The position numbers were made by a program, and so were the translations under genes. Positions 1 to 10,620 of a stretch of 64,000 nt of DNA are shown in pieces (within the stretch, counting starts at the first letter, position 1; the number at the start of each line of letters is the position of its first letter). The stretch comes from Francisella sp. SYW-9 (lineage in GTDB: Bacteria > Pseudomonadota > Gammaproteobacteria > Francisellales > Francisellaceae): assembly GCF_008711465.1 (NCBI RefSeq), contig NZ_VXKQ01000012.1, forward strand, positions 38,870 to 102,869. Direction: 5' to 3'. A model generated the notes under the pieces. The model did not search any database and was not told the DNA's origin. It worked only from the letters and a program-made list of their open reading frames with translations.

Positions 1-1192
1 TATGAGCACCTTCTGATACTACAGTCGTGATGTTATTATGTATATCAATATACTGACCTGTCCAGGTCATATCTAACATATGCCCGATAAGCGGATCAAA
101 TAAAGCTCCAAGTAGCGGCTCTCCTGTATTAATTAAAGCTGCAACTGTTGCTGCGACAACTATAGGATTAATCCTATTACCTATAGCAAATGCAAGCATA
201 TAAACACCCAAACAAAAGCCAAATGTAAATAGTAACACTCCAGAAAATGCTGGAGTCAGCTTTAACTGTAAAACAGCCGCCAATGAAATAGTTGCAATAA
301 TGTGAAACACCACCATTATCCCAATTCTATTATCAAACTTCTCAGAAAGTTTTCCTATAACTGGTGATCCTATCGCAAGACCTAAAAACATCATAGATAC
401 AATAAATGATGCATCTTTTGAAGTTATACCATATAACTCTCTAAAATAATTATTTCCCCAGATCCCACCAAAAACATCGATTGTTGTAAAGGTCAGACCA
501 GTATATAAAGTAAGATACCAATTATTTTTATTTAAAAGAACCTTTTTTATCCCTGCAAGAGTTCCTGAATCAGCTGTTTTTTCATTAGCATGTAATGCAT
601 GAGGGTTATAATCCCTAACTAAAGCCAAATAAAGTAGAGCCATTACAACACTAAAACAAGCATAGCTTACTAAAGCTGAGTGCCAAGACCCTGTTAGCTC
701 TATCAAATATGCTAAAGGTACTTGTCCTAACAATGCCCCAGTCATTGCAGCTGTCATGAGAAAACTACATACAAATGCAAACTTTCTCGGGCTAAACCAT
801 ACTGCAGCTGCTTTTATATAACCTACAGTTGCAAAAGAGGCACCAATTCCTATCATTAGTCTTGAAACACATCCTAAAGCAAAACTATGTAGATCGGCTG
901 ATAAAACAAATAGTAAAAGACCAACAGCTGATAAAATCAAAGAGAAAAAACTAACTTTTCTAAAACCTAGCCTATCAACAACTGGTCCTGCAACAAAAAA
1001 CTGACAAAAAACTACAGACCACAAAAATAATGAAACCATAGCACTCATCTCAGTAGCATTTATCGAAAAGCTACTCATCAAATCATTAGCAATAAGGCTA
1101 GGAGAAACATTCATTATATATTTATCGATCAATAAGAAAGAGCTTAGACCTACAACAATCCAAGCATAGCCTTTTATATTATGTAGTTTCAT
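1..1192 (-). CDS. MFS transporter, 3' end cut by window edge
   Basis: Translating the complement from an ATG at 1192 gives about 397 residues that stay open to base 1, so the gene continues beyond the window. The protein begins MKLHNIKGYAWIVVGLSSF and has many hydrophobic segments. A motif between the second and third helices (GPVVDRLGFRK) matches the major facilitator superfamily loop, so it is a 12-helix inner-membrane secondary transporter. The start lies 4 bases after the hisS stop, and its ribosome-binding region lies inside the end of hisS, so it is probably the last gene of the rimP-to-hisS transcript. Francisella has a family of phagosomal transporters (Fpt/Pht) of this general type. 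Membership in that family is my inference, and the substrate is unknown. Confidence 0.8.
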   Translation of the reverse strand, partial: MKLHNIKGYAWIVVGLSSFLLIDKYIMNVSPSLIANDLMSSFSINATEMSAMVSLFLWSVVFCQFFVAGPVVDRLGFRKVSFFSLILSAVGLLLFVLSADLHSFALGCVSRLMIGIGASFATVGYIKAAAVWFSPRKFAFVCSFLMTAAMTGALLGQVPLAYLIELTGSWHSALVSYACFSVVMALLYLALVRDYNPHALHANEKTADSGTLAGIKKVLLNKNNWYLTLYTGLTFTTIDVFGGIWGNNYFRELYGITSKDASFIVSMMFLGLAIGSPVIGKLSEKFDNRIGIMVVFHIIATISLAAVLQLKLTPAFSGVLLFTFGFCLGVYMLAFAIGNRINPIVVAATVAALINTGEPLLGALFDPLIGHMLDMTWTGQYIDIHNNITTVVSEGAH

Positions 1193-1196
1193 ATTT

Positions 1197-2462
1197 TTAT
1201 CTTTCTAAAAAGTTTGCTAACTCACTCAACGAAACTTGCTCTTGGGCGCGGTCTTGCTGAAGGTATTTAATGCTTGCAACTTTATTTTGTAGCTCATCAT
1301 GACCAATTATTACAGCAATCTTTGCTCCTGACTTATCAGCCTTTTTAAACTGTGACTTAAAGCCTCCAGCTTTAAGATCCATATCCATTCTCAAATCAGG
1401 AAGTGCCACTCTAATACTCTCAACTATTGCAAAAGCTTTATGTAGCTGATCTTTTTCTAAAACAAAAAAAACATCACAATCAGAATTTTTGTTAGACAAT
1501 TTACCAAGGTCTTCCATAAGCAGTAACAAACGCTCCATACCAATACCAAAGCCTATAGATCCTGTTTTTTGTCCACCAAGATTTTCTATCAAACTATCAT
1601 ATCTGCCACCAGCACAAATAGCACTTTGAGTACCAAGCTTATCAGTTGTCCATTCAAAAACTAAACCGCTGTAGTAATCCAGTCCTCTTACGAGATTATG
1701 ATTAACAACATATCTAACACCAATAGCATCAAGATATTCACAAGTTTGTTGTAATCTTTGCTTAAATTCATCATCAGTAAAATCTATCAGCTTTGGCGCA
1801 TTTTCAAGAATTTCTTGTGTTTTTATTATTTTCGAATCTAATATTCTTAAAGGATTTTTATCTAATCTCTTAATAGAATCTTCATCTAGCTCATTATGAT
1901 AAGGCTCTAAATATTCTAACAATGCTTTAACATAGTTTTGTCTATTAACACTTGAACCTAAACTATTTAGCTCCAATGTAACATGCTCTGAAATTCCTAA
2001 TTCTTTAAATAAACTCCATGCTACAGAAAGAATTTCTAAATCAATAGCAATAGAATCAAATCCATAAGCCTCTACACCAAGCTGATTAAATTGGCGATAA
2101 CGCCCTTTTTGTGGACGCTCATAGCGAAACATTGGTCCGCAATACCACAACTTCTGAGTTTGGCCTCTATTAGCTAGACTATTCTCTATAACCATCCTCA
2201 CACAACCAGCTGTTCCTTCTGGTCGTAAGGTTAAGCTATCACCACTTCTATCACTAAAATCATAAGTCTCTTTTGAAACAATATCAGATGTTTCACCAAC
2301 ACTTCTATGAAATAGCTCACTCTTTTCTAAGATTGGTAATCTAATTTCATCATAGTTATAACGATTAAGAATGGACTTTATTTTAGACTCTAGGAATTGC
2401 CATTTATGGCTTTGCTCGGGCAATATATCATTAAACCCTCTAATGGCAGTAATCTTGCTCAT
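1197..2462 (-). CDS. hisS: histidyl-tRNA synthetase
   Basis: Class II aminoacyl-tRNA synthetase that charges tRNA-His in the cytoplasm. The 421 residues match the usual bacterial length. Motif 2 is visible as [14 protein letters not shown] at residues 112-125. The histidine-specific loop [10 protein letters not shown] is at 257-266 and motif 3 GFGIGMERL at 304-312. The C-terminal anticodon-binding domain runs from about 325 to the end. It lies 7 bases downstream of rbfA in the same orientation, and the MFS transporter gene follows it. Nothing is missing from the catalytic core. Confidence 0.97.
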   Translation of the reverse strand: MSKITAIRGFNDILPEQSHKWQFLESKIKSILNRYNYDEIRLPILEKSELFHRSVGETSDIVSKETYDFSDRSGDSLTLRPEGTAGCVRMVIENSLANRGQTQKLWYCGPMFRYERPQKGRYRQFNQLGVEAYGFDSIAIDLEILSVAWSLFKELGISEHVTLELNSLGSSVNRQNYVKALLEYLEPYHNELDEDSIKRLDKNPLRILDSKIIKTQEILENAPKLIDFTDDEFKQRLQQTCEYLDAIGVRYVVNHNLVRGLDYYSGLVFEWTTDKLGTQSAICAGGRYDSLIENLGGQKTGSIGFGIGMERLLLLMEDLGKLSNKNSDCDVFFVLEKDQLHKAFAIVESIRVALPDLRMDMDLKAGGFKSQFKKADKSGAKIAVIIGHDELQNKVASIKYLQQDRAQEQVSLSELANFLER

Positions 2463-2469
2463 AGAAAAT

Positions 2470-2901
2470 CTACCTCAATTTTTCAGCTTTATCTTCTTTA
2501 TTGCTATCCTTATAATTATCCTCAAGAGATTTATCATCTTGCTTGATTATTTTAGAATCTGCATCTAAAGCTTTTTGTATTTTATCTTCCATTTCCATAC
2601 CATAATCTAATGAACTATCATAGATAAACTTAAGATTTGGTACTATTCTTAGATTTAGAGATTTTGCAATTGATGATCTAAAGAAACCTTTTGATTTCTC
2701 AAAAGCTTTTGCGATATATGCTCCATCTTCTGCTACAAGACATGTATAGTAAACTTTTGCGTAAGATAAATCCCTAGATAGATCTATCTCTGTAATAGTT
2801 GCCGTAGCAAGTTTAGGATCTTTTATTTTAGTACGTAGCAATAAAGATATTACCTTCTGTAATTCACTTGCCACTCTTTGTACTCTACCTTCTGCAGCCA
2901 T
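2470..2901 (-). CDS. rbfA: 30S ribosome-binding factor A
   Basis: Small KH-like protein that binds the 30S subunit during late 16S rRNA maturation and in the cold. The first 110 residues fit RbfA, starting [19 protein letters not shown] and followed by the conserved block [19 protein letters not shown] near 36-54. The tail after about 118 is highly charged, rich in Asp, Lys and Asn, and probably disordered. The gene begins 4 bases after the infB stop, the usual infB-rbfA order. The truB gene that often follows rbfA is absent; hisS takes its place. Confidence 0.95.
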   Translation of the reverse strand: MAAEGRVQRVASELQKVISLLLRTKIKDPKLATATITEIDLSRDLSYAKVYYTCLVAEDGAYIAKAFEKSKGFFRSSIAKSLNLRIVPNLKFIYDSSLDYGMEMEDKIQKALDADSKIIKQDDKSLEDNYKDSNKEDKAEKLR

Positions 2902-2905
2902 AATA

Positions 2906-5452
2906 CTATAACTCCTTAGCTACTTCGATAACCTCAAATACTTCTATTTGATCACCTGCGCGAACATCATTATAGTTTTTCACACCGATACCACATTCCA
3001 TACCTTTTTTGACTTCCGCAGCATCATCTTTAAATCTTTTCAGTGACTCAAGACTTCCTTCGTAGATAACGACATTATCTCTTAGCACTCGTATAGGGTT
3101 AGTTCTCTTAACAGTTCCTTCAGTAACCATACAGCCAGCAATTGAACCAAACTTAGATGATCTATAGACTTCTCTAACCTCAGCAATACCAATAATTTGC
3201 TCTTTCATCTCTGGAGATAATAGACCTGTCATCGCCTTTTTAACATCATCTATTAAGTCATAGATAATATTATAGTAACGAAGCTCAACACCATCAGTTT
3301 CAGCTAGTTTCTTAGCGGCACCATCAGCACGAACATTAAAACCAACTATAACAGCTGTTGATGCTACAGCCAAAGTAACATCAGATGATGTAATTGCACC
3401 GATACCACTAGCAATAATATCAACTTTAACTTCTTCAGTTGAAAGTTTATTTAGTGACTCTCTAATAGCTTCTACAGAACCTTGAACATCTCCTTTAAGA
3501 ATGATTTTAAGAATTTGCTGCTCGCCTTCTTTGCCCATATTATTGAACATATTAGATAATTTAAGAGCTTGCTCTTGAGCAATCTTAGCTTCTTTTTGCT
3601 TTTGTGCTCTTTGAGTTGCAACCTCTTTTGCTTTCTTGTCGCTTTCAACAACGATCATTTCATCACCAGCAGCTGGAACACCTGATAAACCAAGTATTTC
3701 AACAGGAGTAGAAGGACCTGCTATCTTGATTTGACTACCAAGATCATTATACATCGCTCTTACACGACCATACTCTTTACCGCAAAGAATTATATCACCT
3801 TGCTTAAGTTCACCATTTTGAACTAGAGCTGTTGCAACAGGACCACGACCTTTCTCTAGACGCGACTCAACTACAACACCTTCAGCATTACCATCAGCAA
3901 AAGCTTCTAATTCAAGAACTTCAGATTGTAACAATACAGCATCAAGTAGTTCTGGTACGCCTTCACCTGTTTTTGCAGAAACATTAGCAAACATTACATC
4001 ACCACCCCAAGATTCTGGGATTACATTTCTTTGAGCTAACTCGCCAATTACTTTATCAGGATCAGCTTCAGGTTTATCAATCTTGTTTACAGCCACAACA
4101 ATTGGTACTCCAGCAGCTTTTGCATGCTGAATAGCCTCTTCAGTTTGTGGCATCACACCATCATCTGCAGCTACCACTAAAATTACGATATCTGTACTCT
4201 TAGCACCTCTAGCACGCATAGATGTAAACGCCTCATGTCCCGGAGTATCTAAGAATGTCAAAGCACCTTTCTTAGTCTTAACAGAGTATGCACCAATGTG
4301 CTGTGTTATACCACCTGCTTCGCCATCAACTACCCTAGCATTACGAATATAATCAAGTAAAGATGTTTTACCATGGTCAACATGACCCATAATTGTAACC
4401 ACAGGTGCTCTTGATATTTGCTTGTAACCACTTCTATCAACTGTAGTAACAGCTTCTTCTAAAGCATTTTCATTATGTAATGTATACTTATGACCCATCT
4501 CTTCAACTATTAAGATTGCAGTATCTTGGTCTAGTGATTGGTTGATAGTTGCCATCACACCCATGTTAAATAATATTTTAACAACTTCTGCACCTTTAAC
4601 AGCCATCTTTTGAGCTAAGTCACTAACAGTAACACCTTCATATATTTCTACAGTTTTTACTGTATTTTCAACAGGCTTAGTAAACTCTTGTCTTTTAACC
4701 TTTGAATGTTTTACTTTACCCTTTCTAGAGCCAAATTCATCAAATGATTCTAAATCACCTGTAAGTTGAGATAACTGCCTAGGGTTAGCTTTTTTAAACC
4801 CTTTACCGCTTGCTTTCTTAGCTTTAGATTTTTTCTCTTCTTCTTCTCTTTTGTATTTAGTATTACTAGCACTTGAATCAGAAAAAGATTTTTTAACAGT
4901 TTTTTTCTTTGGTTGCTTATTAGCAGTATCTGCTTTTGAAGAGTCTTCATTTTGATCGTTTGTCACAGGAGCAACTTCTGGCATTGATGTAATTTTGAAA
5001 CCGCTGCTTTTCACTGTTGCCTTTTTAGGCTCTTGCGTAGCTACTGCTTCTACTTTTTTCTCAGAAGCCTCCTCTATAGCAGCTACTGGAGCTTGCTCTT
5101 TTTTAGTATCTATTGCTACAGGCTTAGCCTCTTTAACAAGTTGCTCTTCTACTTGAGCATTACTCTGTGTAGTACTCGGCGCAATATCTTCTGTTCTTTT
5201 AGCAACACGTCTTTTACGCTTAACTGAAACATTTATTTTATGTTTGCCATCCAGCTTCATAGTAGTTACTTTTTTTCTAGCTGATGAACTTTTTGCACTG
5301 TTAATCTTCGCTAAAAGTGTTTTCATCTCATCAGATGTAAGTGTATCTTTCTCATTAGATTTAGATATACCAAAAGACTCAAGTTGCTTAAGTAGTGTAT
5401 CTACATCTTTGTTAGTTTGTTGTGCCAATTGCCCAACTGTAATATCTGCCAT
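2906..5452 (-). CDS. infB: translation initiation factor IF-2
   Basis: GTPase that brings initiator tRNA to the 30S subunit and promotes subunit joining. The 848 residues contain a small N-terminal IF2N domain (about 1-50), a long low-complexity Lys/Glu/Ala/Ser linker to about 260, a second IF2N domain (about 268-320), and the G domain. The GTP-binding motifs are GHVDHGKT (356-363), DTPGH (402-406) and NKID (456-459). Beta-barrel domains and the C-terminal fMet-tRNA-binding domain follow. It sits between nusA and rbfA in the classic order. Having the initiator tRNA gene at the head of the same cluster fits this factor's role. Confidence 0.98.
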   Translation of the reverse strand: MADITVGQLAQQTNKDVDTLLKQLESFGISKSNEKDTLTSDEMKTLLAKINSAKSSSARKKVTTMKLDGKHKINVSVKRKRRVAKRTEDIAPSTTQSNAQVEEQLVKEAKPVAIDTKKEQAPVAAIEEASEKKVEAVATQEPKKATVKSSGFKITSMPEVAPVTNDQNEDSSKADTANKQPKKKTVKKSFSDSSASNTKYKREEEEKKSKAKKASGKGFKKANPRQLSQLTGDLESFDEFGSRKGKVKHSKVKRQEFTKPVENTVKTVEIYEGVTVSDLAQKMAVKGAEVVKILFNMGVMATINQSLDQDTAILIVEEMGHKYTLHNENALEEAVTTVDRSGYKQISRAPVVTIMGHVDHGKTSLLDYIRNARVVDGEAGGITQHIGAYSVKTKKGALTFLDTPGHEAFTSMRARGAKSTDIVILVVAADDGVMPQTEEAIQHAKAAGVPIVVAVNKIDKPEADPDKVIGELAQRNVIPESWGGDVMFANVSAKTGEGVPELLDAVLLQSEVLELEAFADGNAEGVVVESRLEKGRGPVATALVQNGELKQGDIILCGKEYGRVRAMYNDLGSQIKIAGPSTPVEILGLSGVPAAGDEMIVVESDKKAKEVATQRAQKQKEAKIAQEQALKLSNMFNNMGKEGEQQILKIILKGDVQGSVEAIRESLNKLSTEEVKVDIIASGIGAITSSDVTLAVASTAVIVGFNVRADGAAKKLAETDGVELRYYNIIYDLIDDVKKAMTGLLSPEMKEQIIGIAEVREVYRSSKFGSIAGCMVTEGTVKRTNPIRVLRDNVVIYEGSLESLKRFKDDAAEVKKGMECGIGVKNYNDVRAGDQIEVFEVIEVAKEL

Positions 5453-5491
5453 TTCCCTCTCCCTTGTACTCTATATTATACGCGTACTTTC

Positions 5492-6961
5492 CTATTCAAA
5501 CCAAGGAGCTCTTGCCTGCATAATTAAATCTGTTGCTTGTTCTTCATCCATAGTCACAATATCTAGCAGCTCATCCACTGACAATTCCGCTAAATCTTCC
5601 ATAGTGACTATATTATTCTGAGCTAATTGATTTGCTAAATCTTGACTCATCCCCTGCATATTTAATAAATCTTCAGCAGGCTCCTTATCACCTAAAGCTT
5701 TTGATAAGACAGCTGCTTTTGCTCTCTCTTGAAGCTCATTAACAACCTCTTCATCAAAGCCTTCGATCTCTAAAAGCTCTTCTTTATCAAGATAAGCTAA
5801 ATCTTCCAGCGTCTCAATACCTTCTTCTATTAATACTAAAGCAAAATCATGATCTATATCTAAAACTTCAACGAACTTTTCAACTATAGACATTTGCTTT
5901 TCTTCTTGTTCAGTATCAGATAGAACATTTATTCTCCACCCAATAAGAGCACTAGCTAATCGAACATTAACACCATTTTTACCAATAGCTTTAGATAAGC
6001 TTTCTTGCTTAACAACGATATCCATTGTGCTTGATTCTTCATCAACATTTACTTCTAATATATCTTCAGAATCTACTGGGGATAAAGAGTTGATTGCATA
6101 TTGAACAGTATCTTCATCCCAAAGAATAACATCAACTTTTTCACCATTTAATTCACTCATAATTGAATGAATCCTTGACCCTCTCACACCTACACATGCT
6201 CCACAAGGATCAATTCTTTGGTCATTACTTTTAACTGTTACTTTTGATCTAAAGCCTGGCTCACGCACAACGTTTACCACATTGATAAGTTCTTCTTCAA
6301 CCTCTGGAACTTCTAGCTTAAACAATGCTTTAAGCATTGTATCACTAGCTCTACTTAGCATGACTGTACTTGGATTACCAAACTCATCTTGCTCAACATT
6401 TTCAACACATGCTCTGATTTTATCACCAACACGGAATCTTTCTCTAGCGATAAGATCCTTTTTCGGCAATATACCTTCAGCGTTACTACCTAGATCAATA
6501 ACTAATATTTCATAAGTTGCTCTTTTAACTTCACCATAAACAATATCACCAATCTTCTCTTGGTATATCTTTGCTGTCTTTTCTTTCTCGAAGTTTTTGA
6601 TCTTTTTCATTAAGATCTGCTTAGCCATAGTAGCAGCTATACGACCATATCCATCAACCTCTACAGGCTCACGAATTACATCACCTGCTTTAACATCATA
6701 GCCTTTTTCTTGAGCAACATCTTCATATAGCTCTTTTGAATAATCTATTAAATCTTCATTCTCAGAAACAATATGCCAAACTCTATCAGCTGTAAACTCT
6801 CCTGTTACTCTATCGATAGTAACTTCGATATTCATTTGCTCATCAAGCTCTTTTTTAGTTACAATAGCTAAAGCCTCTTCCATAGCTTCAAATAAAAGAT
6901 CTTTTGAAATATCTTTTTCATTAGCTACAGTTTCTAATACTAACAATAATTCTTTGCTCAT
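5492..6961 (-). CDS. nusA: transcription termination/antitermination factor NusA
   Basis: RNA polymerase-associated factor that modulates pausing, termination and antitermination. The 489 residues show the N-terminal polymerase-binding domain (1-130), an S1 domain beginning near GDIVYGEVKRATYEIL (138-153), two KH domains (about 230-345, including VGVRGSRI and SKAIGKNGVNVRLA), and two acidic helix-hairpin-helix C-terminal repeats (about 370-489). The two acidic repeats are the arrangement seen in E. coli NusA. The gene starts 16 bases after rimP and ends 39 bases before infB. Confidence 0.97.
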   Translation of the reverse strand: MSKELLLVLETVANEKDISKDLLFEAMEEALAIVTKKELDEQMNIEVTIDRVTGEFTADRVWHIVSENEDLIDYSKELYEDVAQEKGYDVKAGDVIREPVEVDGYGRIAATMAKQILMKKIKNFEKEKTAKIYQEKIGDIVYGEVKRATYEILVIDLGSNAEGILPKKDLIARERFRVGDKIRACVENVEQDEFGNPSTVMLSRASDTMLKALFKLEVPEVEEELINVVNVVREPGFRSKVTVKSNDQRIDPCGACVGVRGSRIHSIMSELNGEKVDVILWDEDTVQYAINSLSPVDSEDILEVNVDEESSTMDIVVKQESLSKAIGKNGVNVRLASALIGWRINVLSDTEQEEKQMSIVEKFVEVLDIDHDFALVLIEEGIETLEDLAYLDKEELLEIEGFDEEVVNELQERAKAAVLSKALGDKEPAEDLLNMQGMSQDLANQLAQNNIVTMEDLAELSVDELLDIVTMDEEQATDLIMQARAPWFE

Positions 6962-6977
6962 ATCTAATTCCTTCTAT

Positions 6978-7430
6978 CTAACTAAAATCTGGTGATACTC
7001 TTAGCCTTTTAAGCTCATCGAAATCAAAGCTCACCTCTTTGTTATTCTCTAATTCTAGAATAATACTATTACCATCAACCGCTTTTAGCAATCCCTTGAA
7101 TTTTGTTTGTGACTCAACAGGTGCTAAAGTAACAGCTTTCACATTGAAGCCAACCAATGCTTGTGCTTGAGTTATATTAAAAATCTGGCGATTCATACCC
7201 GGTGAAGATACTTCTAAGACATACTTCTCAGATACAGGATCCTCAACATCAAATATTGCACTTACCTCTCTGCTGACAGTCTGACAATCATCAACCGAAA
7301 CACCTTCTTCATGATCAATAAAGATACGTATAGTAACTTTACCACTTCCTACAACTTCGATTCCCCATAAAATATAGCCTAAATCAGCTGTGATGGGTTC
7401 TACTATATCATATAAATCATCTAGTAACAT
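6978..7430 (-). CDS. rimP: ribosome maturation factor RimP
   Basis: Cytoplasmic 30S assembly factor of 150 residues, the normal length. Recognisable blocks are GYILWGIEVVGSGKVTIRIF (about 18-37), the DDCQTVSREVSAIFDVEDPV segment and the family signature YVLEVSSPGMNR. A strong Shine-Dalgarno sequence (AAGGGG) lies just ahead of the ATG. The gene begins 33 bases after the metY terminator hairpin. It is therefore probably transcribed by read-through from the tRNA promoter, as in the E. coli metY-rimP-nusA-infB operon. Confidence 0.95.
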   Translation of the reverse strand: MLLDDLYDIVEPITADLGYILWGIEVVGSGKVTIRIFIDHEEGVSVDDCQTVSREVSAIFDVEDPVSEKYVLEVSSPGMNRQIFNITQAQALVGFNVKAVTLAPVESQTKFKGLLKAVDGNSIILELENNKEVSFDFDELKRLRVSPDFS

Positions 7431-7463
7431 TTTTACCCCTTAGATTTTGCATATCCCCAGATA

Positions 7464-7489
7464 GCAAAAAGGCCCTTTAAAGGGCCTTT
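7464..7489 (-). terminator. Rho-independent terminator between metY and rimP
   Basis: Read on the minus strand, AAAGGCCCTTT and AAAGGGCCTTT form a perfect self-complementary hairpin of about 11 pairs. The last three Ts of the stem run on into two more, making a five-T run. It sits 17 bases after the tRNA 3' end and upstream of rimP. It probably ends most tRNA transcripts and lets some polymerase read through into rimP-nusA-infB, as in E. coli. Confidence 0.85.
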
Positions 7490-7506
7490 GTAAAAGAATT
7501 CCTGAT

Positions 7507-7583
<77 letters not shown>

Positions 7584-7596
7584 TCTATAACCCTAT

Positions 7597-7624
7597 ATAA
7601 TAGCAGTGTTTTTTTCTATGTCAA
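7597..7624 (-). promoter_or_regulatory. sigma-70 promoter of metY
   Basis: On the minus strand a perfect -35 TTGACA (7619-7624) is followed after 16 bases by a -10 TATTAT (7597-7602). The predicted start point is a few bases before the tRNA 5' end. It lies between the hemE stop and the tRNA, so metY and the genes after it need not depend on hemE transcription. Confidence 0.8.
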
Positions 7625-7657
7625 GCATTTTAATGAATCTTATCGCAATTAAGCCAA

Positions 7658-8692
7658 TTAAACACTAAATTCTCTAATTGCATCTATCATTACCTTAACA
7701 TTATTAGGGTCTATATCCGGGTAAATACCATGACCTAAATTTACAATATAATTATTTAGCTTATCTGACTGAATAAACTCCATATGTTTTTTAACAGTCC
7801 GCCTAATACTATCAGCTGTACCATATAAAAATGCTGGATCAAAGTTACCTTGAAGGACTTTACCAACACCAACTCTATGACGAGCCTGTTTTATAGTAAC
7901 ACTCCAATCAACTCCAACACCATCACATGACTTATCTTTAAATTCGTCAAAGAAATTAGCTCCTCCTTTAGTGAAAAACACTACTGAAACATTCACTTTC
8001 TTCTTAACATTACTAGCGATATATTCCATATATTTTAAAGAAAACTCTTTGTACTGTTCTAATGGTAAAATTCCTCCCCATGTATCAAATATCATTAAAG
8101 AGTTAGCCCCTGACTTAACTTGCTCAAGCAAATATATAACTGTAATATCTGCTAGCCTTTGTAATAAAGCATGCATTAGCTGAGGATTTGAATACATCAT
8201 TTTTCGCAATTTATTAAACTGCTTTGATCCAGAACCCTCGATCATATAAGCAGCTAGTGTCCATGGACTACCTGTAAAACCTATCAACGGTACATTTATT
8301 GCTGATTTCGTAGTTTTAACAGCATTGTAGACATATCCTAAATCTCCAACGCTATCCTCTACAGATTTTAACCTAGCCAAGTCTTTTTCTGACGCTATAG
8401 GATCTGAAAATACTGGTCCAACACCTTTGATGAATTTAAGATCCATGCCCATAGCTTCAGGAATTGTCAGAATATCTGAAAAAACAATCGCCGCATCAAG
8501 ATCATAACGATCTAACGGATGCAAAGCTACCTCACAACAAGCTTCTGCATTACGACACATATCCATAAAGTTCTCAAACTTTGATCTAACAGCCCTGTAC
8601 TCAGGTAAATACCTACCTGCTTGACGCATTATCCATACAGGAGGCTTCTCTAATTTCTCGTGATTAAATGCATCCAAAAAAAGTTTTCTCAT
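7658..8692 (-). CDS. hemE: uroporphyrinogen decarboxylase
   Basis: Cytoplasmic heme-pathway enzyme that decarboxylates the four acetates of uroporphyrinogen III to give coproporphyrinogen III. The 344 residues match the family length. Signature 1, [17 protein letters not shown], is at 17-33. The catalytic Asp (D73, in [14 protein letters not shown]) and signature 2, [16 protein letters not shown] (138-153), are present. The gene stands alone, with 147 bases separating it from comM upstream and its own leader. Its stop is 74 bases from the tRNA. Confidence 0.97.
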   Translation of the reverse strand: MRKLFLDAFNHEKLEKPPVWIMRQAGRYLPEYRAVRSKFENFMDMCRNAEACCEVALHPLDRYDLDAAIVFSDILTIPEAMGMDLKFIKGVGPVFSDPIASEKDLARLKSVEDSVGDLGYVYNAVKTTKSAINVPLIGFTGSPWTLAAYMIEGSGSKQFNKLRKMMYSNPQLMHALLQRLADITVIYLLEQVKSGANSLMIFDTWGGILPLEQYKEFSLKYMEYIASNVKKKVNVSVVFFTKGGANFFDEFKDKSCDGVGVDWSVTIKQARHRVGVGKVLQGNFDPAFLYGTADSIRRTVKKHMEFIQSDKLNNYIVNLGHGIYPDIDPNNVKVMIDAIREFSV

Positions 8693-8753
8693 AAAACAAT
8701 ACCTCTTTAGTCTTAAAGACTCTTACTTACGCTTAATTATATTTCTGATGATT

Positions 8754-8759
8754 ATTATA
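8754..8759 (-). promoter_or_regulatory. possible -10 element of hemE promoter
   Basis: The minus strand reads TATAAT here, 61 bases before the hemE ATG. No convincing -35 is seen at the usual spacing. The leader between contains the small palindrome AGTCTT-A-AAGACT (8709-8721) just ahead of the AGAGG ribosome-binding site. Confidence 0.4.
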
Positions 8760-8839
8760 GAAAATTAAATGGGCTAAACATAGGGTGATTTTTAGTTTAG
8801 AGTACTTTAGTTATCTTATAGTTTAAATCCCTCTTAAAG

Positions 8840-10351
8840 TCACTTAATAAATTTATCCATTTTCCTATAACTTATTGCTTCTTGTATAGCAATCTTATCA
8901 ACATCTTTACTACTATTAATATCTGCTATAGTTCTAGCTACTTTTAATATTTTATAATATCCTCTAGCTGATAATCCAAGCTTTTCTATTGCTTGTGATA
9001 GCATTTCTTTATTTTCATCGTTTAAACTACAAACTTGGTCTAATTCTTTACTACTTAACATAGCATTGATCTTACCTTGTCTTGTGATTTGTATCTGCCG
9101 AGCTTTTTCAACTCTTTGTCTTACATCACTGCTCTTTTCACCACGCAGGTCTTGATTTGTCAAATCATCCTTAGAAAGCTCTAAAACTTCAACATGTAAG
9201 TCTATCCTATCTAAAAGAGGTCCTGAAAGCTTACTCTGATAACGACGAATCGCTTGTATAGAGTCTGTGCATTCTTTAAACTGCGACCCTAAATAACCAC
9301 AAGGACATGGATTCATCGCTGCTATTAATTGAAAATTAGCAGGGTATTCAACCTGACATCTTGCTCGAGAGATATTTACAACACCTGTTTCTAAAGGCTC
9401 ACGTAAAACCTCTAAAACTTTACGATCAAATTCTGGTAACTCATCTAAAAACAAAACACCATTATGTGCTAAAGAAATTTCACCCGGCATTGGATTGCTA
9501 CCTCCACCAACTAGCGACACTCCTGATGAAGTATGATGAGGATGCCTAAATGGTCTTTTGTAGAAGCTTTCTGCAATACCAGACTCACCTTTAATAGAAG
9601 CAATCATCGCAGATGATAAAGCTTCTTTTTTATCCAGTGGTGGCAAAATTGAATTTAATCTACTTGCCAACATTGTTTTACCAGTACCTGGAGGGCCTAC
9701 TAAAAGGATATTGTGACCGCCTGCTGCTGCTATCTCAAGAGCTCGCTTAGCCTGATATTGACCCTTAACATCCTCTAGATCCCTATACAAACCGTCAAAA
9801 TCAATATCTGTTTCAAACTTGATCTCTTGTTTATCAACATCTCCAGCCAAAAAATCAACGGTCTCTTTTAAATTAGACAATGCATAAGCTTGCACATCCT
9901 CTACTAAAGCTATTTCTTTTTGATTTTGAGTCGGAATAATTAGCTTCTTCCCATCGTGAACACATTTTATTACCATTGAAATAGCACTAGATATTTTTCT
10001 AAGCTCACCACTTAGAGATAACTCTCCTGCAAATTCATATTTATCTATATTTATAGCTGGATTAATTTGCCCAGAAGCATATAGTATCCCTAAAGCAATT
10101 GGTAAGTCAAAACGCCCACTACTTTTAGGCAAGTCTGCTGGAGCTAAATTTATAGTTATTCTCTTATTTGGAAAATTAAACCCTGAATTTATTATTGCAC
10201 TACGAACACGATCCTTACTCTCTTTAACTGCAGCCTCAGGTAAACCTACAATTGAAAGTCCAGGTAAACCATTAGATAAATGCACTTCTATAGATACTGA
10301 AGGTGCCTCGATACCAAGTTGAGCTCTACTTTTTAATATCGCTAACGACAT
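8840..10351 (-). CDS. comM: YifB/ComM-type Mg-chelatase-like AAA+ ATPase
   Basis: Hexameric AAA+ helicase of the ComM (YifB) family, which extends heteroduplexes during natural transformation in other gammaproteobacteria. From the chosen start the protein has about 503 residues. It has an N-terminal Lon-protease-like fold (1-165), Walker A GPPGTGKT (219-226), Walker B VLFLDE (299-304), a CPCGYLG cysteine motif near 345, and the C-terminal Mg-chelatase domain. An ATG at 10366 gives five extra residues. I prefer 10351 because MSLAI is the usual family start and AGAAAGGA lies just ahead of it. It directly follows ubiK. Confidence 0.92.
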   Translation of the reverse strand: MSLAILKSRAQLGIEAPSVSIEVHLSNGLPGLSIVGLPEAAVKESKDRVRSAIINSGFNFPNKRITINLAPADLPKSSGRFDLPIALGILYASGQINPAINIDKYEFAGELSLSGELRKISSAISMVIKCVHDGKKLIIPTQNQKEIALVEDVQAYALSNLKETVDFLAGDVDKQEIKFETDIDFDGLYRDLEDVKGQYQAKRALEIAAAGGHNILLVGPPGTGKTMLASRLNSILPPLDKKEALSSAMIASIKGESGIAESFYKRPFRHPHHTSSGVSLVGGGSNPMPGEISLAHNGVLFLDELPEFDRKVLEVLREPLETGVVNISRARCQVEYPANFQLIAAMNPCPCGYLGSQFKECTDSIQAIRRYQSKLSGPLLDRIDLHVEVLELSKDDLTNQDLRGEKSSDVRQRVEKARQIQITRQGKINAMLSSKELDQVCSLNDENKEMLSQAIEKLGLSARGYYKILKVARTIADINSSKDVDKIAIQEAISYRKMDKFIK

Positions 10352-10352
10352 T

Positions 10353-10547
10353 TTATCCTTTCTCATTAAGAAGTTTATCTAACTTTGCTTCTATCTGATC
10401 AAGTTTTTGTCTAGTTTTAAGTAGTATTTTCTTTTGAGTCTCAAACTCTTCTCTACTAACAACATCAAGCCTCTTAAGACTTTTGTTGACAATATTCTCT
10501 TTAGAGTTTTTTATAACGTCATTTATTGGGCCTAAAATTTCTTTCAT
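10353..10547 (-). CDS. ubiK: ubiquinone biosynthesis accessory factor UbiK-like (BMFP)
   Basis: A 64-residue protein of the BMFP (YqiC/UbiK) family. The N-terminal half is an amphipathic helix (KEILGPINDVIKNSKENI). The C-terminal half is a charged coiled coil (VVSREEFETQKKILLKTRQK onwards) of the trimeric type. In E. coli UbiK helps the UbiJ-containing complex that makes ubiquinone under aerobic conditions. The TAA stop adjoins the comM ATG, so the two are probably translationally coupled. The assignment rests on the short but typical C-terminal pattern. Confidence 0.8.
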   Translation of the reverse strand: MKEILGPINDVIKNSKENIVNKSLKRLDVVSREEFETQKKILLKTRQKLDQIEAKLDKLLNEKG

Positions 10548-10620
10548 AATAGTACAGTTTTAATTATTTTTAACTAGAAGTATAAAAGTTACAGAATAAA
10601 TAGGCAATAAAGATTAGATT

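Noticed and set aside
3000..5400. Long open frames opposite infB and other conserved genes
   Set aside because: They lie antisense to highly conserved proteins, have no ribosome-binding sites and encode low-complexity sequence.
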